Positions 51,518-60,686 of a stretch of DNA of 64,000 bases are shown here, one piece after another. The position numbers and the translations under genes are program-made. Source of the DNA: an uncultured Atopobium sp. Lineage in GTDB: Bacteria > Actinomycetota > Coriobacteriia > Coriobacteriales > Atopobiaceae. The notes below the pieces were generated by a model. The model was not told the origin of the DNA. It made no database searches and saw nothing but the letters and a program-made list of their open reading frames with translations. The stretch is from the NCBI GenBank assembly GCA_937997345.1, contig CALKTD010000031.1:1-64000 (forward strand). Reading direction: 5' to 3'. Positions within the stretch are counted from its first letter, which is position 1. Every line of letters begins with the position of its first letter.

Positions 51518-52663
51518 ATGAGAAGATTACGTAAAATACCCACACAACGCCTTGTTGGAACAGGCAGGGCGCAACTTTCTGGAGCAATGCTTGCAAGCTC
51601 ATCCGATGAGCTGGGACTTGCTCTTAATGACGTTGTGCTTGTATTTGCCTGCAGCGATAACTTTGTGCCGTATTTGTCTGTAGCAATTCAATCTATCATT
51701 GAGAATGTCAATCCAGAGCGTCGCTACGATATCATTGTTTTGACTCGTGACCTCACTCCTACCAGCATGATTACGCTTACTCGACAGGCTCAGCTTGTTG
51801 ATAACGTCCATGTTGGTTTCTTAGATGTTGACGCTGCTCTTGGTGATATTGAGCTTCCTCATCATGGCCACTTTAGACCAGAAACTTACTACAGATTGCT
51901 TGCTCCCTCGCTGCTTCCCAACGTCAATAAAGCCATCTACCTTGATTCTGACCTGGTAGTCAATACCGATATCGCTGAACTCTATGATATTGATGTTACG
52001 GGATATTTGGTAGGCGCTACACGCGACGCAGATACTATTGGCCAAATTGATGGCTATGACGCTACGGTTGGCCCCTATCTCAAAAATGAACTGGGCATGG
52101 ACGATCCTCACGATTACTTCCAGGCAGGCGTCATCTTGATGAACCTAGAAGAAATTAGAAGGCAGATTTCTCCTGAAGAGTTTCTTAAGGTCTCAACCAT
52201 GCGTGCATGGCGTTGGCTTGATCAAGATGTCCTTAACAGATTTGTAAACGGTCACTATCTCCGCATTAACATGAAATGGAATTACCTGGTAGATTGGCAA
52301 TTCCTTCGCCGTGATCACATTGTTGCTCAGGCGCCAAAAGATGTGCGAGAAGAATACGAAGAAGCTCGCAAAAATATCTGCATTGCGCATTTTGCAGGAC
52401 CAGACAACAGACCTTGGCTCTATCCAAATTCAGACCTTGCAGGTTTATTCTGGTTCTATGCTCGCCGCTCCCCTTATCTTGAGGAGCTCCGTTCACAGCT
52501 TGAAGAGTCAAGACGAACGGTAAGAGGTCTTTCTCACCGCGTGCAAAGTGGTGTACTTTTCCGTGGCATTATGCCTTTGTTTGACACCGTTTTTCCACCA
52601 GGCACCAAAACTCGCACCAAAGTTATAACGTCATACAACAAACTTGGTGGCGGTAATCTATAA
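51518..52663 (+). CDS. family 8 glycosyltransferase
   Basis: A 381-residue GT-A enzyme. LVFACSDNFVPYLSVAIQSII starts the fold after a ~40-residue basic leader; YYRLLAPSLLPNVNKAIYLDSDLVVNTDI contains the DxD metal motif (Asp-Ser-Asp), and YFQAGVILMNLEEIRR, WRWLDQDVLNRF, MKWNYLVDW and CIAHFAGPDNRPW follow, all GT8 hallmarks. It probably adds glucose or galactose to a surface polymer or lipid from a UDP-sugar. It is 17 bases after tatD but functionally unrelated. Confidence 0.88.
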   Translation: MRRLRKIPTQRLVGTGRAQLSGAMLASSSDELGLALNDVVLVFACSDNFVPYLSVAIQSIIENVNPERRYDIIVLTRDLTPTSMITLTRQAQLVDNVHVGFLDVDAALGDIELPHHGHFRPETYYRLLAPSLLPNVNKAIYLDSDLVVNTDIAELYDIDVTGYLVGATRDADTIGQIDGYDATVGPYLKNELGMDDPHDYFQAGVILMNLEEIRRQISPEEFLKVSTMRAWRWLDQDVLNRFVNGHYLRINMKWNYLVDWQFLRRDHIVAQAPKDVREEYEEARKNICIAHFAGPDNRPWLYPNSDLAGLFWFYARRSPYLEELRSQLEESRRTVRGLSHRVQSGVLFRGIMPLFDTVFPPGTKTRTKVITSYNKLGGGNL

Positions 52664-52674
52664 CGCAAAAGTAA

Positions 52675-52708
52675 ACCTCTCATTTCTCCTATCAAAGAAA
52701 TGAGAGGT
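52675..52708. terminator. bidirectional terminator
   Basis: ACCTCTCATTTCT (52675-52687) and AGAAATGAGAGGT (52696-52708) form a perfect 13-bp stem between the GT8 gene and the converging hypothetical gene. Confidence 0.75.
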
Positions 52709-52736
52709 GATTCATTTTGACCTTCTTGTTATATTG

Positions 52737-53447
52737 CTATTTTACGACGTCAGTTAGTTTTTCTCGAGTATTGAGATTTGCACTCTGAGCAATTTGGTTA
52801 ATTCTATTAATCCACTCAGTGTCTTTATTCTGAAACAGTTGATTACGCTGATATTCTTGCATTTCCCCACTCATGGATTGAGAGTATGCCATCTGATTAC
52901 CAATACACAAATCAATATTGTCTGTTGTCGCTCTTGTATCAGATGTATTGATTATCTTTAGACATACACAGGTATTACTCTGACTATTTTGCGTTGCAGC
53001 ATTAAAAATATCGGTATTCTTAAATTGAATGTGATATGCCTCTGCATTTCCTAGCAGTGCATTTATGGCGTGTGGTCCAAGGTCTTGCATCACATAGCCA
53101 ATAAACTTTCCGTTTGTTGAAATCATCCAATACACGGAGTTACAAAAAAGCTCTCCGTCTTTTGAATAGACAAATTGAACCGGACCAGAGATTTGCAAGT
53201 CTTCAACTTTCAAATCAGTTAATCCTGACTGACTTATCCAGACTGAATCTTCCTGCTCTAGCTCAGAACGCCAATTATCAATAAAATACTGAGCAGCATT
53301 ACGCCTCATTGCTGGAATGCACCACTCAAATAGATGTCCGTGGTAGTTATATTCCACAACGCCATAGAGAACAGAAACAATTACAAGTACCAGCACCACA
53401 ATTCCTGCAGCTACTTTTTTGGCTTTCATTGCTCCTCTTTTCCTCAT
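52737..53447 (-). CDS. hypothetical protein, membrane-anchored extracytoplasmic
   Basis: A 236-residue protein I do not recognise. Residues ~8-30 (KKVAAGIVVLVLVIVSVLYGVVEY) form a signal anchor with basic residues in front. The rest is polar and would lie outside the membrane; it contains two cysteines in the second half (TCVCLKI, LCIGN) and ends in a Gln/Asn-rich helical part. Ribosome-binding sequences AGGGGAGA and GAGGAG precede the ATGs at 53447 and 53429, so either may be used. It is isolated between two terminators. Nothing points to a function. The 53448-53631 spacer is AT-rich and shows nothing. Confidence 0.6.
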   Translation of the reverse strand: MRKRGAMKAKKVAAGIVVLVLVIVSVLYGVVEYNYHGHLFEWCIPAMRRNAAQYFIDNWRSELEQEDSVWISQSGLTDLKVEDLQISGPVQFVYSKDGELFCNSVYWMISTNGKFIGYVMQDLGPHAINALLGNAEAYHIQFKNTDIFNAATQNSQSNTCVCLKIINTSDTRATTDNIDLCIGNQMAYSQSMSGEMQEYQRNQLFQNKDTEWINRINQIAQSANLNTREKLTDVVK

Positions 53448-53631
53448 TCTCCCCTTAAAACAATTTTGGATTAAAAGATAAAAAATAGGGAGAATACCGT
53501 TGCTTTTTATCCTTATGTTGTCTGAACGGTATTCATTTAGCTGTAAGTGGTATTTAGCTTGTAAAATTTAATAAACACAAGGTCATCAGTTTGTTTTCTC
53601 ATATTTGATATTACATTTTGTAATAGAAAAA

Positions 53632-53656
53632 CGCACCGCCGAAGCGGTGCGCAAAA
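53632..53656 (-). terminator. intrinsic terminator after clpX
   Basis: CGCACCGC and GCGGTGCG form an 8-bp GC-rich stem with a CGAA loop; on the minus strand it is followed by TTTTT (plus-strand A run 53627-53631). Confidence 0.85.
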
Positions 53657-53685
53657 TAAACAAGCAATCAATTTTTACTAAGCTA

Positions 53686-54984
53686 TTAGCCTTTTTTACC
53701 CCTAATGATTTCTGGAGCGTTTTCTCCGCCAACACTTTCTGGAGTAACCACAACCTTGGTGATATCCAAATCTGAAGGCAGATCAAACATGGTCTCTTGC
53801 AGCGTAGACTCACAGATTGCACGAAGACCACGAGCACCAGTACCGCGAGCCAAAGCCTTCTTGGCAATCTCTCTTAGTGAATCCTCAGTAAACTCCAAAT
53901 CTACACCCTCAAGCTCAAACATGCGCTTGTACTGCTTGGTAAGAGCATTCTTTGGATCTGTGAGGATACTCATCAGATCTTCCTCACCAAGCTCACGAGT
54001 AGAAGTGATAACAGGAATACGGCCCAAAAGCTCTGGAATCATGCCAAACCTGTGCAGATCCTGAGGCATTACCTTGGCGATAAGCTCAGACTCGCCTTCT
54101 TTGACATTCTGAGCAACATCAGAGTTAAAGCCAATTCCCTTTTTACCAATGCGGTCAGCAACAATCTTATCCAGGCCAACAAAAGCGCCGCCACAGATAA
54201 ACAAGATATTGGTGGTATCAATGTGAATAAGCTCCTGTTGAGGGTGCTTACGGCCTCCTGTTGGCGGAACACTTGCAACGGTACCCTCAAGAATCTTCAG
54301 AAGTGCCTGCTGAACGCCTTCACCAGAGACGTCACGAGTAATAGAGAGGTTCTCGGCCTTGCGAGCAATCTTATCAATCTCATCGATGTAGACAATACCT
54401 ACCTGAGCGCGCTCAACATCGCCGTCAGCAGCGGTAATAAGCTTAAGTAGGATATTCTCGACATCTTCACCAACGTAACCGGCCTCGGTAAGGGTTGTTG
54501 CGTCAGCAATAGCAAACGGAACCTCAAGAAAACGAGCAAGCGTCTGAGCGAGTAGTGTTTTACCAGTACCAGTTGGACCGAGCAGCAAGATGTTGGACTT
54601 TGCAATCTCAACATCCTCCTGGCCTTCCTGAGGCTCATCGTTACCTGAAAGAATACGGCGATAGTGGTTATACACCGCTACCGACATAGCACGCTTTGCG
54701 TCTTCCTGACCCATTACATACTGGGACAGCTCATCGTAAATCTCATGCGGAGTTGGCAGGTCTTTGATGACAGGCTCATCAGAGTGAGTCTCAATCTCTG
54801 ACTCTTCATCAAAACCAAGGGACTCATCAATCATATCCGAGCAGGTAGAGACACATTCATCGCAAATGCAGACGCCACCTGGGCCCTGGATAAGCTTATT
54901 TACCTGCGACCTACTCTTTCCACAGAAAGAGCAGTGCATCTCATCTAATCCGCCAAAAGGCGAGAAGTTCTGGTCATTAGCCAT
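53686..54984 (-). CDS. clpX: ATP-dependent Clp protease ATP-binding subunit ClpX
   Basis: A 432-residue AAA+ unfoldase. The N-terminal zinc-binding domain reads CSFCGKSRSQVNKLIQGPG followed by CICDEC (four Cys). Then Walker A LLGPTGTGKTLLAQTLAR, pore loop AGYVGEDVE, Walker B VGIVYIDEIDKIAR, the IGF loop region KKGIGFNSD, and the sensor GARGLRAI. It delivers proteins to ClpP, encoded 26 bases upstream in the same direction. Confidence 0.97.
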   Translation of the reverse strand: MANDQNFSPFGGLDEMHCSFCGKSRSQVNKLIQGPGGVCICDECVSTCSDMIDESLGFDEESEIETHSDEPVIKDLPTPHEIYDELSQYVMGQEDAKRAMSVAVYNHYRRILSGNDEPQEGQEDVEIAKSNILLLGPTGTGKTLLAQTLARFLEVPFAIADATTLTEAGYVGEDVENILLKLITAADGDVERAQVGIVYIDEIDKIARKAENLSITRDVSGEGVQQALLKILEGTVASVPPTGGRKHPQQELIHIDTTNILFICGGAFVGLDKIVADRIGKKGIGFNSDVAQNVKEGESELIAKVMPQDLHRFGMIPELLGRIPVITSTRELGEEDLMSILTDPKNALTKQYKRMFELEGVDLEFTEDSLREIAKKALARGTGARGLRAICESTLQETMFDLPSDLDITKVVVTPESVGGENAPEIIRGKKG

Positions 54985-55010
54985 AACTTAAACCCTCAAT
55001 ACAAGAACAA

Positions 55011-55619
55011 TTATTGGTCGTTACGAGAAGAGATAACGCGGTCTACCAGGCCGTAGTCACAAGCCTCCTGTGCACGAAGATAATTATCGCGCTCGGTGTC
55101 TGCATTGACCTTCTCGATAGGCTGTCCAGTATAATCCGAAAGCAACTCGTTGATGTGCTGACGAATCCACTTTGTCTCATCTGCAACAATCTGAATATCA
55201 GTCTGCTGGCCCTGAACGCCACTGGATGGCTGGTGAATCATAACCATAGAGTTAGGAAGCGCAAGACGCTTACCCTTTGCACCGGCTGCAAGAAGAACAG
55301 CGCCCATAGAAGCTGCCATACCAACACAGATAGTAGACACGTCAGGCTTGATGAAGTTCATAGTGTCAAGAATGCCCAGACCTGCATAAACGTCTCCACC
55401 AGGAGAGTCAATGTAGAGAGAAATATCCTTGTCTGGGTCCTGGCTCTCAAGATGCAAAAGCTGAGCAATGACCAGGTTTGCAGAATCGCGCGTTACCGGC
55501 TCACCCAAGAAAACAATACGATCATTGAGCAGTCTGGAGTAGATGTCATAGGTACGCTCACCACGAGGAGTCTGCTCAATTACATACGGAATGGTAGGAA
55601 TGTTTGTTGGATAATGCAT
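55011..55619 (-). CDS. clpP: ATP-dependent Clp protease proteolytic subunit ClpP
   Basis: A 202-residue serine protease. Catalytic Ser in STICVGMAASMGAVLLAAG, His in NSMVMIHQPSSGVQGQ, and Asp in TERDNYLRAQEACDYGLVD. The N-terminus YPTNIPTIPYVIEQTPRGERTYDIYSRLL is standard. It is followed directly by clpX, and preceded by tig with a terminator in between, so it may have its own promoter in 55686-55750. Confidence 0.97.
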   Translation of the reverse strand: MHYPTNIPTIPYVIEQTPRGERTYDIYSRLLNDRIVFLGEPVTRDSANLVIAQLLHLESQDPDKDISLYIDSPGGDVYAGLGILDTMNFIKPDVSTICVGMAASMGAVLLAAGAKGKRLALPNSMVMIHQPSSGVQGQQTDIQIVADETKWIRQHINELLSDYTGQPIEKVNADTERDNYLRAQEACDYGLVDRVISSRNDQ

Positions 55620-55649
55620 AATCCTCCTTCAAAGGTCTTTTCTTAGAAA

Positions 55650-55685
55650 CATACCCCGGGAAGCATGTCTCTAACCCGGGGTATG
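55650..55685 (-). terminator. terminator between tig and clpP
   Basis: CATACCCCGGG (55650-55660) and CCCGGGGTATG (55675-55685) form a perfect 11-bp stem; on the minus strand TTTCT follows. Partial readthrough into clpP is possible. Confidence 0.65.
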
Positions 55686-55750
55686 AAAAATTCAAAGTAA
55701 CTGCAACTTTTGGCGCAGTCTTTCTGGCGAAAAACCCAACCAGTTATGGA

Positions 55751-57160
55751 CTACTCAGCGTCCTTCTCTGCGTCCTCGTCCTTCTTAGCTGCCTTCTTCT
55801 TAGCAGGAGCCTTCTTAGCAGGCTTCTTCTCCGCCTTCTGCTCTTCCTTAGCAGCCTCAGCAATCTCATCGACAACGGTGACAGTTGCGTTGTCACGCAG
55901 CCAGTCAAGAGCCTTAGAACGACGGATGGACTCACGGATTGCAGGAAGACGGCCAGCCTTGCGCCACTCCTCAATTGCAGACTCAACGTTAGGAACACCA
56001 GCGCGCTCAAACTCTGCACGGATGTCCTCCTCAGTTGCCTCAAGCTTAAGCTCTGCAGCTACTGCGTCAAGAGCCAGGGACTGACGTGCGCGCTCCTCAG
56101 CCTGAACACGAAGATCAGAGATGAAGTCATCGGTCTTAATGCCGCGTGCAGCCAGGAACATATCAAGGCTCATACCCTGCTGCTGAAGACCGTTCAGGAA
56201 CTCCTGAGCAATCTCGTTGAAGACCTCGTTCTTGTACTCCTCTGGGACCTCCTCAAGCTGAAGGCGCTTGCCTACAGCCTCAACAACGCGGTCCTCTTTA
56301 AGAGTTGGAAGAGAATTCTTCTTGTCGGACTCAATCTCAGACTTAACAGCCTCGCGGAGTTTCTCGACAGTGTCATAACCAAAGGTGTTCTTTGCAAGCT
56401 CATCTGTCAGCTCTGGAGTGACGGACTTCTTGTGAGCAACAACCTTAACGTTAATATCGTAGTCATGGGAGTGAACCTCATCGCCGTGAGTGTGGCTGTG
56501 AGTCCACTTGACCTCTTTCTCCTCACCTGGCTTCATGCCGATGAGTGCCTCCTCAAGCTCCTTTGGAGCCTGGGTGCCATTAAGGGTAAGAACGCGGTCC
56601 TCGCCCTCCATGTGAGCAGCGCCCTCAATGTTCTTGATGTCTACACCAATGGTGTCGCCCTCTTTGACAGCGCGCTTCTCCTTGGTGTTCTCAAACTTAG
56701 CCTGATAAGACAGAAGCTGCTTAATCTGGTGATCAACCTCAGCCTCAGTTGCCTCATTTGGAGGCATGTTGATTGCAGGAGCATCGTAAGAGTCAAGCTT
56801 AGCCTCAGGACGAACGTTAAAGACTACCTCATAGGAGTAATCCTGGCCCTCAACAGGAAGGTCTGCGTCCTGGTTGTAATCACCACGGCCGATAGGAACA
56901 AGGTCAAGCTCCTCAAGAAGCTGTGGCTCTGCTGCGCCGAGAAGATCGTTGGTTGCCTGAGCAAGGACTGCCTCGCGGCCAACAATGCCATCAATGACAG
57001 GACGAGGTGCGCGGCCCTTGCGGAAACCCTGGAAGGAATACTTGTTTGCAATGTCCTTGTAAGCCTGCTTAATGGCAGCGTCTACCTCTGCAGCAGGAAC
57101 TGTAACCTTGACGGTGAGTTTCTCGTCAACTGGCTTATCTGCGGTAACGGTGATGTTCAA
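55751..57160 (-). CDS. tig: trigger factor
   Basis: A 469-residue ribosome-associated chaperone. The ribosome-binding loop is QGFRKGRAPRPVI (about 44-56, the GFRxGxxP signature). The FKBP-type PPIase domain (~165-245) contains a His-rich insertion HSHTHGDEVHSHD (221-233), unusual for trigger factor. The C-terminal substrate-binding arms follow. The last ~35 residues are a Lys/Ala/Glu-rich tail (PAKKAPAKKKAAKKDED). The start follows GGAGGAA; tRNA-Leu lies upstream on the same strand. It precedes clpP and clpX, the common order. Confidence 0.96.
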   Translation of the reverse strand: MNITVTADKPVDEKLTVKVTVPAAEVDAAIKQAYKDIANKYSFQGFRKGRAPRPVIDGIVGREAVLAQATNDLLGAAEPQLLEELDLVPIGRGDYNQDADLPVEGQDYSYEVVFNVRPEAKLDSYDAPAINMPPNEATEAEVDHQIKQLLSYQAKFENTKEKRAVKEGDTIGVDIKNIEGAAHMEGEDRVLTLNGTQAPKELEEALIGMKPGEEKEVKWTHSHTHGDEVHSHDYDINVKVVAHKKSVTPELTDELAKNTFGYDTVEKLREAVKSEIESDKKNSLPTLKEDRVVEAVGKRLQLEEVPEEYKNEVFNEIAQEFLNGLQQQGMSLDMFLAARGIKTDDFISDLRVQAEERARQSLALDAVAAELKLEATEEDIRAEFERAGVPNVESAIEEWRKAGRLPAIRESIRRSKALDWLRDNATVTVVDEIAEAAKEEQKAEKKPAKKAPAKKKAAKKDEDAEKDAE

Positions 57161-57218
57161 CGTTCCTCCAGTGTCTCGTAAAAAATGCTGGTGTACCAGC
57201 TCTTAACCAATTTCTGCA

Positions 57219-57304
57219 TGGTGCGGGCGGAGGGAATCGAACCCCCACGGACTTAGTCCACTAGAACCTAAATCTAGCGCGTCTGCCAGTTCCGCCACGC
57301 CCGC
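57219..57304 (-). tRNA. tRNA-Leu (anticodon UAG)
   Basis: The minus strand folds as a class II tRNA: acceptor GCGGGCG pairing with CGCCCGC, encoded 3' CCA, anticodon stem CTAGA/TCTAG with loop TTTAGGT, so the anticodon is UAG (reads CUA and other CUN Leu codons). The long variable arm (TGGACTAAGTCCG) and the T-arm GGGGGTTCGATTCCC are typical of tRNA-Leu. Length 86 with CCA. Confidence 0.97.
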
Positions 57305-57384
57305 ATATTTATGCAGCCTTGCAATAATAACAAACTTTTGCGCTCTTCACTAGGAGAAGTTCGCATTCTAAACACTTCCCTCAC

Positions 57385-57417
57385 GAAAAAAGACCGGCCT
57401 TTTTCAAGACCGGTCTT
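57385..57417 (-). terminator. intrinsic terminator after carB
   Basis: AAGACCGG and CCGGTCTT form an 8-bp stem; on the minus strand it is followed by a T6 run. It lies 48 bases beyond the carB stop. Confidence 0.85.
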
Positions 57418-57464
57418 GTTCAAGTAAAAACTAATTTCCCAGTCGCGTTTTAATCAAGCGCACT

Positions 57465-60400
57465 TTAAAGATCTTGCAATGCAAAAGTCTCAGGCTCGCT
57501 CTTTCTTGCTGCCGCAAGCGCCTGGATAAGAGCGGTAGCTGCAGACATTGCAGTTACACAGGTAATACCCTGGCTGACAGCCTCTGCGCGCATCTTAGCG
57601 CCGTCACTATGGGCCTCGTGACCGTGAGGAGTATTGATAATAAAGCTGACGGTCTTATCGCGCATCAGGTCAACAACATTTGGATAACCATCTGAAATGC
57701 GATTAACGGTGGTGCAGTCAATTCCTGCTGCGCGCAGTGTCTTTGCCGTACCGCCCGTGGTGTAGATACCATAGCCGAGGTTCTCCAAAGCCATAGCAAC
57801 TGGAGCAATGGCGCGCTTATCGCGGTCGCACACGCTGATGAAGACAGAGCCTTGCTCAGGGAGCTTGTTCTCAACAGCTTCGCGAGTCTTTGCGTACGCC
57901 GCTGGGAAGGTGCGAGCAATGCCCATGACCTCACCAGTTGACTTCATCTCTGGGCCAAGGATTGAGTCAGCGCCAGGGAACCTAGACCAAGGCATAACCG
58001 CCTCTTTGACCGCGTAATAGTCAACGCTGCGGTTCTCATCAGGGAGCAGGCCTTCGTTTCTGAGCTCGCTGATCTTCTCGCCAGCCATGATACGAGATGC
58101 GTATTTAGCCAGGGAGACGCCAGTTGCCTTGGACGAGAAAGGCACAGTTCTAGAAGCGCGAGGATTGAGCTCGATGACAAAAACGTGCTCGTCGCGGACA
58201 GCGTACTGGATGTTCAAGAGGCCTCGAATGCCGCAGGCAAGCGCCAGCTTTTTGGTGATAGCCCTAATCTGGTCAACAATCTTTTCAGAGAGCGAGAAGG
58301 GCGGCCAGCAGCAGGCGGAGTCGCCAGAGTGAATACCGCACTCCTCGATGTGCTCCAGAACGGCGCCCACATAGCACTCCTCGGTGTCGCAGAGAGCGTC
58401 AACATCAAGCTCAATGGCATCCTCAAGGAAGGCGTCCAGGTAGACAGGACGGTCTGGCGTAACGTGAGTAGCGGACTCCATGTAGGTGACCAGGTCAGAA
58501 TCGTCGTAGACAATGGCCATACCGCGACCGCCAAGAACGTAGCTTGGGCGGACAATCAGCGGGTAGCCAATGCGGCGAGCGGCATCGCGAGCCTCATCCA
58601 TGGTAGAAGCAACTGCCGATGGTGGGCAGGCAATGTTCAAGCGATCAAGAAGAGCTGCAAAGCGGTCGCGATCCTCTGCCAGGTCAATTGCCTCTGGCTG
58701 GGTGCCCATAATAGGAACGCCGGCGTCCTTGAGGGCGCGTGCCAGCTTGATTGGCGTCTGGCCGCCAAGGGTAACAATAACGCCTTCTGGCTTCTCAACC
58801 TCAATGACATCCATGACGTCTTCAAAGGTCAAAGGCTGGAAGTAGAGTCGATCAGAGGTGTCATAGTCTGTAGAGACCGTCTCTGGGTTGCAGTTGACCA
58901 TGACCGTCTCATAGCCCTGCTCGCGAAGAGCATAGGCAGCATGAACACAGCAGTAGTCAAACTCAATACCCTGACCAATACGGTTAGGACCAGCGGAGAG
59001 AATCATGACACGTGGCTTTTCTGCCTCAACGTACTCTGTAGCGTTGCCTTTCTCATAGGTAACGTAGTGGTACTGCGTGGTTGCACCAAACTCACCTGCG
59101 CAGGTATCAACTGTCTTGACCTGTGGGCGAACACCCAGCACTTCCCTCACAGCGCGGACAACGTCTGTCTTGGTACCAGTAAGGTGTGCAAGCTGCTCAT
59201 CCGAGAAGCCCAGCTGTTTGGCAGCAAGCATGTTATCGGTGGTGAGACCAGAAAGTCCCAGCTCCTTGATGCGTTTCTCAGCGTTGATGATGCCTGCCAT
59301 ACGATGCAAGTACCATGGATCGATGCCAGTCATATTATGGATGCGTTCAACGCTCCAATTTCTGCGCAGTGCCTCAGCAACGTAGAAAATACGCTCTGGT
59401 GTTGGCTTGCTGACGAGCTCATCAAAGTTCTTCTCGTCAAAGACATCGTGACCGTCAGCGCCCAGACCAGCACGATCTTGCTCCAGAGAACGAAGCGCCT
59501 TCTGCAAAGCCTCCTCAAAGGTTCTGCCCATGGCCATAGCCTCACCAACCGACTTCATGCGGGTAGTCAGAACGCGGCTGGTGCCCTTAAACTTGACAAA
59601 GGCAAAACGAGGAACCTTGACCACGCAGTAGTCGATGGAAGGCTCAAAGGCGGCAGGAGTTGCCTTGGTGATGTCGTTGGTAATCTCATCCAACGTGTAA
59701 CCAACAGAGAGCAACGCAGCCATCTTTGCGATTGGGAAACCAGTTGCCTTGGAAGCCAGCGCAGAGGAGCGGCTGACACGAGGGTTCATCTCAATGACAA
59801 TGACGCGGCCGTTAGTTGGGTTGACCGCAAACTGAACGTTAGAACCACCGCAAGCAACACCTACACGCTCGAGAATAGCGATGGAGTAGTCGCGGAGATT
59901 CTGGAGCTCTTCATCGGTAAGCGTCTGAGCTGGCGCAACGGTGATGGAGTCTCCGGTGTGAACACCCATTGGATCGAGGTTCTCGATGGAGCAGACAACA
60001 ATACCGTTACCTGCGGTATCGCGCATGACCTCCATCTCAATCTCTTTCCAGCCCTCAATGGACTCCTCTACCAGCACCTCATGCTCTGGAGAAAGCAAGA
60101 GTCCCTGCTCCACAATCTCTACGAGCTCTTCTGGAGTATGAGCAATGCCGCCGCCTGCGCCACCAAGGGTGAAGCTTGGGCGAATGACCACGGGATATCC
60201 CAGGTCAGCAACAATGCGCTGAGCGTCTTCCATAGAGTGAGCGATGTCTGCACGAGCAACCTCCAGGCCAATGTCTTGGACTGCCTCGCTGAAGAGCTCA
60301 CGGTCCTCACCGGTACGAATGGACTCCAGGTTGCAGCCAATGACCTCGATGTTGTACTTGTCAAGAACGCCCGCCTCACCAAGGCCGATGGTGCAGTTCA

Positions 60401-60686
60401 GAGCGGTTTGTCCGCCCATGTTTGGCAGAAGCGCGTCAGGACGCTCGCACTCAATGACGCGGGTTACAGACTCAACGGTGATTGGCTCAACGTAGGTTCT
60501 ATCTGCAGTTTCTGGATCTGTCATGATAGTTGCTGGGTTTGAATTAACCAGAACAACCTCAAAGCCCTCTTTACGAAGGGCGCGGCATGCTTGAGTGCCG
60601 GAATAGTCAAACTCGCATGCCTGGCCAATAACAATTGGGCCAGAACCAATGACCAGAATCTTCTTAATATCAGTACGCTTTGGCAT
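57465..60686 (-). CDS. carB: carbamoyl-phosphate synthase large subunit
   Basis: A 1073-residue enzyme with two homologous halves, each with a preATP-grasp and ATP-grasp domain: LVIGSGPIVIGQACEFDYSGTQACRAL at the start, SFTLGGAGGGIA, VIEMNPRVSRSSALASKATG, then the second half with LSAGPNRIGQGIEFDYCCVHAAYAL, SYVLGGRGMAIVYDD and VIELNPRASRTVPFSSKATG. The C-terminal ~130 residues are the MGS-like allosteric domain (GYGIYTTGGTAKTL). It makes carbamoyl phosphate for pyrimidines and arginine. The ATG shares one base with the carA stop (TAATG). Confidence 0.98.
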   Translation of the reverse strand: MPKRTDIKKILVIGSGPIVIGQACEFDYSGTQACRALRKEGFEVVLVNSNPATIMTDPETADRTYVEPITVESVTRVIECERPDALLPNMGGQTALNCTIGLGEAGVLDKYNIEVIGCNLESIRTGEDRELFSEAVQDIGLEVARADIAHSMEDAQRIVADLGYPVVIRPSFTLGGAGGGIAHTPEELVEIVEQGLLLSPEHEVLVEESIEGWKEIEMEVMRDTAGNGIVVCSIENLDPMGVHTGDSITVAPAQTLTDEELQNLRDYSIAILERVGVACGGSNVQFAVNPTNGRVIVIEMNPRVSRSSALASKATGFPIAKMAALLSVGYTLDEITNDITKATPAAFEPSIDYCVVKVPRFAFVKFKGTSRVLTTRMKSVGEAMAMGRTFEEALQKALRSLEQDRAGLGADGHDVFDEKNFDELVSKPTPERIFYVAEALRRNWSVERIHNMTGIDPWYLHRMAGIINAEKRIKELGLSGLTTDNMLAAKQLGFSDEQLAHLTGTKTDVVRAVREVLGVRPQVKTVDTCAGEFGATTQYHYVTYEKGNATEYVEAEKPRVMILSAGPNRIGQGIEFDYCCVHAAYALREQGYETVMVNCNPETVSTDYDTSDRLYFQPLTFEDVMDVIEVEKPEGVIVTLGGQTPIKLARALKDAGVPIMGTQPEAIDLAEDRDRFAALLDRLNIACPPSAVASTMDEARDAARRIGYPLIVRPSYVLGGRGMAIVYDDSDLVTYMESATHVTPDRPVYLDAFLEDAIELDVDALCDTEECYVGAVLEHIEECGIHSGDSACCWPPFSLSEKIVDQIRAITKKLALACGIRGLLNIQYAVRDEHVFVIELNPRASRTVPFSSKATGVSLAKYASRIMAGEKISELRNEGLLPDENRSVDYYAVKEAVMPWSRFPGADSILGPEMKSTGEVMGIARTFPAAYAKTREAVENKLPEQGSVFISVCDRDKRAIAPVAMALENLGYGIYTTGGTAKTLRAAGIDCTTVNRISDGYPNVVDLMRDKTVSFIINTPHGHEAHSDGAKMRAEAVSQGITCVTAMSAATALIQALAAARKSEPETFALQDL

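Noticed and set aside
58185..60542. A 785-codon open frame antisense to carB
   Set aside because: carB is unmistakable on the other strand; the antisense frame results from its codon use and has no family motifs or start signal.
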